Source: Variovorax sp. 54 (GTDB taxonomy: Bacteria; Pseudomonadota; Gammaproteobacteria; Burkholderiales; Burkholderiaceae_C). From it: a stretch of 64,000 nucleotides of DNA. Positions 60,863 through 64,000 of the stretch are shown one piece after another. Position 1 is the stretch's first letter; each line of letters opens with the position of its first letter. The stretch spans positions 3,306,501 through 3,370,500 of the forward strand of contig NZ_PEFF01000001.1 in NCBI RefSeq assembly GCF_002754375.1, given 5' to 3'. A program made the position numbers and the translations under genes. The notes beneath the pieces were generated by a model. It saw only the letters and a program-made list of their open reading frames with translations, searched no databases and had not been told where the DNA came from.

Positions 60863-61686
60863 GTCGTCGCCCCCCGACGCTCGAGAAGCTGCTCGAGCAG
60901 ACACGCGGCCCACGGCCCGTGGCCTTTGTCCTGGCGGGGCACAACGGGTCCGGAAAATCGACCCTCTGGTATTCGCGCCTGGCCGCATCGCTGCAGATGC
61001 CGCTCATCAATGCCGACCGGATGATGATGTCCATCCTGCCGGACGCCGATCCGCAGACAGGGCGCATCCCCCTTTGGGCGCAGCAGCTGCGCGACGACGA
61101 CGAGAAATGGCAGGTTCTGTCGCAGGAAGGCGTGCGCGCTTTCAAGAGCCTGGTGATGGACCAGCGCATGCCGTTCGCGTTCGAAACCGTCTTCTCCCAC
61201 TGGAAGCCGCTGCCCGGCGGCGGCCACGAGTCGAAAGTGGACGACATCCGCGCGATGCAGGCGGCGGGCTACTTTGTCGTCCTGCTGTTCGTCGGCCTCG
61301 TGTCGGTGGACCTGTCCGTTTTTCGCGTGAGCACGCGCAAGCAACAGGGCGGCCATGACGTGGAGCACCAGAAGCTCATCGAGCGCTTTCCGCGGACGCA
61401 AGCCGCCGTCGGGCATGCGGCGCAGATCGCGAACATGACGCTCATGTTCGACAACAGCCGCTCCGAAGAAAACGCGTTCGCGCTGGCGCGGGTGCAGGCC
61501 AAGAAGTCGATCCTGTTCGATGCACGCGACCCGCAGTTCAAGGCCGACCCGGAGCTGCGGGCCGTGTGCGAACCCTGGCTCGAGAAGGTCGCCGGTCCCT
61601 TCAAGCCGCAGCGCGCTGTGCGTAAGAAGAAGACTGCAACCTCTTCGGCGCGGATCCCGAAGACCACGCCAGAAAGCACCCCATGA
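60859..61686 (+). CDS. Zeta-toxin-family kinase
   Basis: A 275-residue P-loop protein of the zeta toxin family, which phosphorylates UDP-N-acetylglucosamine and so blocks cell-wall synthesis. Walker A is GHNGSGKST (residues 27-35) and the catalytic Asp is in NADRMM (Asp53), where the family has it. FETVFSHWKP and a Lys/Arg/Thr-rich tail (about residues 250-275) follow. It begins with GTG, overlapping the small upstream gene by four bases. The alternative is a plain P-loop kinase, without toxic activity, as seen for many chromosomal members. Confidence 0.78.
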   Translation: MSRRPPTLEKLLEQTRGPRPVAFVLAGHNGSGKSTLWYSRLAASLQMPLINADRMMMSILPDADPQTGRIPLWAQQLRDDDEKWQVLSQEGVRAFKSLVMDQRMPFAFETVFSHWKPLPGGGHESKVDDIRAMQAAGYFVVLLFVGLVSVDLSVFRVSTRKQQGGHDVEHQKLIERFPRTQAAVGHAAQIANMTLMFDNSRSEENAFALARVQAKKSILFDARDPQFKADPELRAVCEPWLEKVAGPFKPQRAVRKKKTATSSARIPKTTPESTP

Positions 61687-61693
61687 ACACCCA

Positions 61694-62188
61694 GTGCAAC
61701 GACCCTCAGACACCGCCAGCGACTGGCAACTCCCCTGGGCCGGCGGCTGCCGCTGCGGCCAGGTGCGCCTGCGCGTCACCGCGCCGCCGCTGCTGGCCAT
61801 GGCCTGCCATTGCACCGGCTGCCAGACCATGAGCGCGAGTGCGTTCTCGCTGTCGTTGGCGATCCCGACGCCGGGCTTCGAGGTGGTGTCGGGTGAGCCC
61901 GTCATCGGCGGCCTGCACGGCGACGATTCGCACCACTTCTTCTGTCCGCACTGCAAGAGCTGGATGTTCACGCGCACCGAGGGCATGGACTATTTCGTCA
62001 ACCTCCGGCCGTCGATGCTCGACCACCACGAATGGGTCGTACCCTTCGCGGAAACCTGGACCGACGAGAAGCTGCCGTGGGCCACGACGCCCGCGAAGCA
62101 CAGCTTCGGCACCTTGCCTGCGATGGACGCCTTTCCTGCACTGATCGAAGCCTATGCCCGGGAAGGTGCCCGGCCCACGAAGGAGTGA
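61694..62188 (+). CDS. GFA-fold protein (glutathione-dependent formaldehyde-activating type)
   Basis: A 164-residue protein with the GFA zinc-binding fold: GGCRCGQVRL (near residue 17), ACHCTGCQTMSASAFSLSL and FFCPHCKSWMF, supplying the zinc Cys residues. Some members bind glutathione adducts, but most have no proven function. No good start is visible: the frame opens with GTG 61694 and without a clear ribosome-binding site. An ATG at 61683, overlapping the kinase stop (ATGA), is one base out of frame, so the true N-terminus may be lost to a one-base change (see findings). The next gene begins 5 bases after its stop. Confidence 0.75.
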   Translation: MQRPSDTASDWQLPWAGGCRCGQVRLRVTAPPLLAMACHCTGCQTMSASAFSLSLAIPTPGFEVVSGEPVIGGLHGDDSHHFFCPHCKSWMFTRTEGMDYFVNLRPSMLDHHEWVVPFAETWTDEKLPWATTPAKHSFGTLPAMDAFPALIEAYAREGARPTKE

Positions 62189-62193
62189 TGCAC

Positions 62194-63003
62194 ATGACAC
62201 CCGAAGCCGTTCTCGACCACTATGACCAGGGGCGCCTGTGGCCCGCCGATCGCGCGCTCCCGATCGCCGCGGATGTCGACGCCGCCTACCAGCAGGCGCT
62301 GGCCTTGCGCGCGCTTCGCATCGACCGCGGCGAGCGGCCCGTGGGCTACAAGATCGGTTTCACCAACCGCACGATCTGGCCTCGCTACGAGGTCTACGCG
62401 CCCATCTGGGGCACTGTGTGGCACACGACGCTCACGCGCAGCAGCGATGATGCCGGCGGCACCGACGCGTTGAGCCTGGACAAGCTCTGCCAACCGCGCC
62501 TGGAGCCCGAGATCGTGTTCGGCATGGCCGCGACACCGCCGCGCGATGCCACGCTGGAAGAGCTCTTCGGCTGCGTCGCGTGGCTCGCCCCGGGCTTCGA
62601 GATCGTGCAGTCGCACCTGCCTGGCTGGAAGTTCAGCGCCGCCGACACCGTGGTCGACGGCGGGCTGCATGCGCGCCTGCTGGTCGGGCGCGAGACACCG
62701 ATCGGCCGCTTCGCCACCAGCGCCCAGGCACTGGACGACCTGCTCGGCCGCACGCGCGTGCGGCTCTACCGGGGCGATGCGCTGATCGACGAAGGCACGG
62801 GCGTCAACGTGCTTGACGGCCCGTTGCACGCCTTGCACCACTTCAACCAGGAACTGCAGCGCTGCCCCGGTGCGCCGGCGCTGATGCCCGGCGACGTGGT
62901 CACGACCGGCACGTGGACCGATGCCTGGCCGCTGGAACCCGGCCAGTCGTGGCGTGCCGAGTTCGATGCACCGTTCGATCCGCTGGGGATCACGCTGCGC
63001 TAG
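62194..63003 (+). CDS. 2-keto-4-pentenoate hydratase-like enzyme (FAH superfamily)
   Basis: A 269-residue protein of the MhpD/FAH superfamily. Hallmarks are VGYKIGFTNR, the metal-ligand Glu region PRLEPEIVFGMA, CVAWLAPGFEIVQSHLPGW and TVVDGGLHARLLVG. Members hydrate 2-hydroxypenta-2,4-dienoate or decarboxylate oxalocrotonate-like acids. The start at 62194 is 8 bases after AGGAG (62181-62185), whereas ATG 62188 is too close to it. It follows the GFA gene and converges on the AraC gene. No meta-cleavage genes accompany it, so the substrate is not known. Confidence 0.85.
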   Translation: MTPEAVLDHYDQGRLWPADRALPIAADVDAAYQQALALRALRIDRGERPVGYKIGFTNRTIWPRYEVYAPIWGTVWHTTLTRSSDDAGGTDALSLDKLCQPRLEPEIVFGMAATPPRDATLEELFGCVAWLAPGFEIVQSHLPGWKFSAADTVVDGGLHARLLVGRETPIGRFATSAQALDDLLGRTRVRLYRGDALIDEGTGVNVLDGPLHALHHFNQELQRCPGAPALMPGDVVTTGTWTDAWPLEPGQSWRAEFDAPFDPLGITLR

Positions 63004-63025
63004 CCCGTTGGCGGCCCGCGCTCTT

Positions 63026-63955
63026 TCAGAGCGGCGCGATCGGAATGCAGATGTCGCATTCGAACGCGCCGGTCTTCTCGTCGAAGGCCATGCCGGGCCC
63101 GTAGTACTCGAATGCGGGTCGGCTGTCGAACTGGAAGCCGCTGGCGGGCAGCCAGTCGCGCATCAGGCGTGTCCACGCATCGTTGATCTCCGCGGGCAGC
63201 CCCTGGAATCTCAGCGAGGCATAGCGCCCGCCCGGCAGCACCGTTTTCTGGAAACCACCGTCGGGCACGAAGTCCTCGGGCACTTCCACGCAGGCGTCGT
63301 AGCGCGAGTGCTCGGGCGCGGTGATGCTCGGGTCGTCATGGCTGATGCCGTAGCGGGCATGCGACCACAGGTTGTGCGCGCCGATCCAGGGCGCGACCTT
63401 CGTGGCCCAGAACTCGCCCACCGGCGCGCCGAACGGGCCGGTGTAGCGCAGGCAGGCGATGGTGACGGGAGAGCGGGTGATCAGCTGGACATTCACAGGT
63501 GGCTCCTCGTGCGCGGGATTGCGCGTTGGAGATCCATTCTTTGTGAAGCCGTGCAGGGCGATCTGATCAGGATTGCTATTGCGTGAGGGAGCGTCGCAGG
63601 GCAAAGACCAGTCGTGCGATGCACGCCACGCGCTGGGCGCGCTGCCGAAATGCGCGCGGAACGCGCGGGTGAACGCCTCGCCCGAACCGAAGCCCACCGA
63701 CACCGCCGCCTCGAGCACCGACAGGCGCGGTTGCGTCGCGAGCCGCAGTGCTGCCACCTCCACGCGGCGGCGCCGGATGTAGTCGCCCAGCGTCTCGCCG
63801 GCCCAGGCCGCGAAGAGGCGATGGAAGTGGTACGCCGAGAAATGCGCCACGTCGGCCAGCACCGCGAGATCGAGCGCCTCGTCCAGGTGGTCGTCGATGT
63901 GCGCCAGCACCTTGTGCATGCGCCATTCGTACTCGGAGCGGCTGTCGCGCGGCAT
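63026..63955 (-). CDS. AraC-family regulator with GyrI-like effector domain
   Basis: A 309-residue regulator. The N-terminal AraC double helix-turn-helix (about residues 8-105: LADVAHFSAYHFHRLFAAWA, then VGFGSGEAFTRAFRAHFGSA) is fused to a C-terminal GyrI/Rob-type domain (about residues 150-309: YTGPFGAPVGEFWATKVAP, FEYYGPGMAFDEKTGAFECD), which binds small amphipathic compounds. This is the Rob/SoxS-multidrug-sensor layout. Start ATG 63955 is preferred; 63964 is possible. It is probably complete, 45 bases from the window edge. The target genes are unknown. Confidence 0.87.
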   Translation of the reverse strand: MPRDSRSEYEWRMHKVLAHIDDHLDEALDLAVLADVAHFSAYHFHRLFAAWAGETLGDYIRRRRVEVAALRLATQPRLSVLEAAVSVGFGSGEAFTRAFRAHFGSAPSAWRASHDWSLPCDAPSRNSNPDQIALHGFTKNGSPTRNPAHEEPPVNVQLITRSPVTIACLRYTGPFGAPVGEFWATKVAPWIGAHNLWSHARYGISHDDPSITAPEHSRYDACVEVPEDFVPDGGFQKTVLPGGRYASLRFQGLPAEINDAWTRLMRDWLPASGFQFDSRPAFEYYGPGMAFDEKTGAFECDICIPIAPL

Positions 63956-64000
63956 GGCGCGCATTCTCAACCTTGGCGGGCCTGCCCCAACAACCAATCA

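Overview
The window is a high-GC, gene-dense chromosomal segment of a betaproteobacterium, most likely Variovorax or a close Comamonadaceae relative. The evidence is the gene content and style: a complete aerobic benzoyl-CoA (box) cluster with its own Liv-type ABC importer, many catabolic operons with four-base ATGA overlaps, a degradative HMG-CoA reductase with the length and active-site numbering of the Pseudomonas mevalonii enzyme, and a post-uraA repeat of a type I recall from Comamonadaceae genomes. The genus is inferred. No phage, insertion sequence, CRISPR array or rRNA is visible. The one tRNA is tRNA-Gly(GCC). No gap between genes exceeds about 300 bases, and the longer gaps hold the operators, hairpins and repeats listed here.

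Region by region. 0-6.4 kb: a small unknown protein, a CysB-type LysR regulator, a TetR regulator that shares a palindromic operator with the next unit (a 37-residue membrane peptide and an alpha/beta hydrolase), then a 976-residue WG/Sel1-repeat protein. 6.4-8.3 kb: minCDE. 8.5-11.8 kb: a uracil/xanthine permease, a hotdog thioesterase and an AsmA-like protein. 11.8-16.6 kb: class II HMG-CoA reductase with a two-gene tripartite-type transporter and a divergent MocR regulator, probably for mevalonate use. 16.6-22.4 kb: one five-gene operon (BKACE-family cleavage enzyme, orphan ABC substrate-binding protein, carnitine-dehydrogenase-like enzyme, feruloyl-CoA-synthase-like ligase, crotonase). 22.5-30.4 kb: a DUF1090 protein, a Crp/Fnr regulator, an esterase, a flavin monooxygenase divergent from a TetR-glycosyltransferase pair, and a sigma-54 activator.

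30.6-46.2 kb is the benzoate locus. A leftward unit runs DUF4863 protein, boxD-type aldehyde dehydrogenase, benzoate-CoA ligase, alpha/beta hydrolase, then the substrate-binding protein and LivHMGF. A rightward unit runs boxR, boxC, boxB, boxA and a MaoC-like gene. BoxR sits between them, next to promoters studded with TGCA motifs. Three copies of one palindromic repeat lie inside this locus and nowhere else that I noticed in the window. 46-48.5 kb: a Gly/Ala heptad-repeat exported protein, an Rrf2 regulator with a flavoprotein reductase, and tRNA-Gly. 48.5-57.4 kb: fumarylacetoacetase, a cyclase-family hydrolase, a three-component ABC importer and a TetR regulator, divergent from acetoacetyl-CoA synthetase across a doubled palindromic operator, then a YbaY-type lipoprotein. 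57.4-64 kb: a membrane adenylyl cyclase, a 2-oxoglutarate oxygenase, a zeta-toxin-like kinase with a small partner, a GFA-fold protein, a 2-keto-4-pentenoate-hydratase-like enzyme and an AraC/GyrI regulator.

A common thread is acetoacetate. The BKACE, mevalonate (via HMG-CoA) and fumarylacetoacetase modules would each release acetoacetate, and acetoacetyl-CoA synthetase would activate it. That link is inferred from family knowledge. The most novel-looking parts are the BKACE/CoA-ligase operon, the fumarylacetoacetase/cyclase/ABC/TetR regulon and the MocR-linked mevalonate module.
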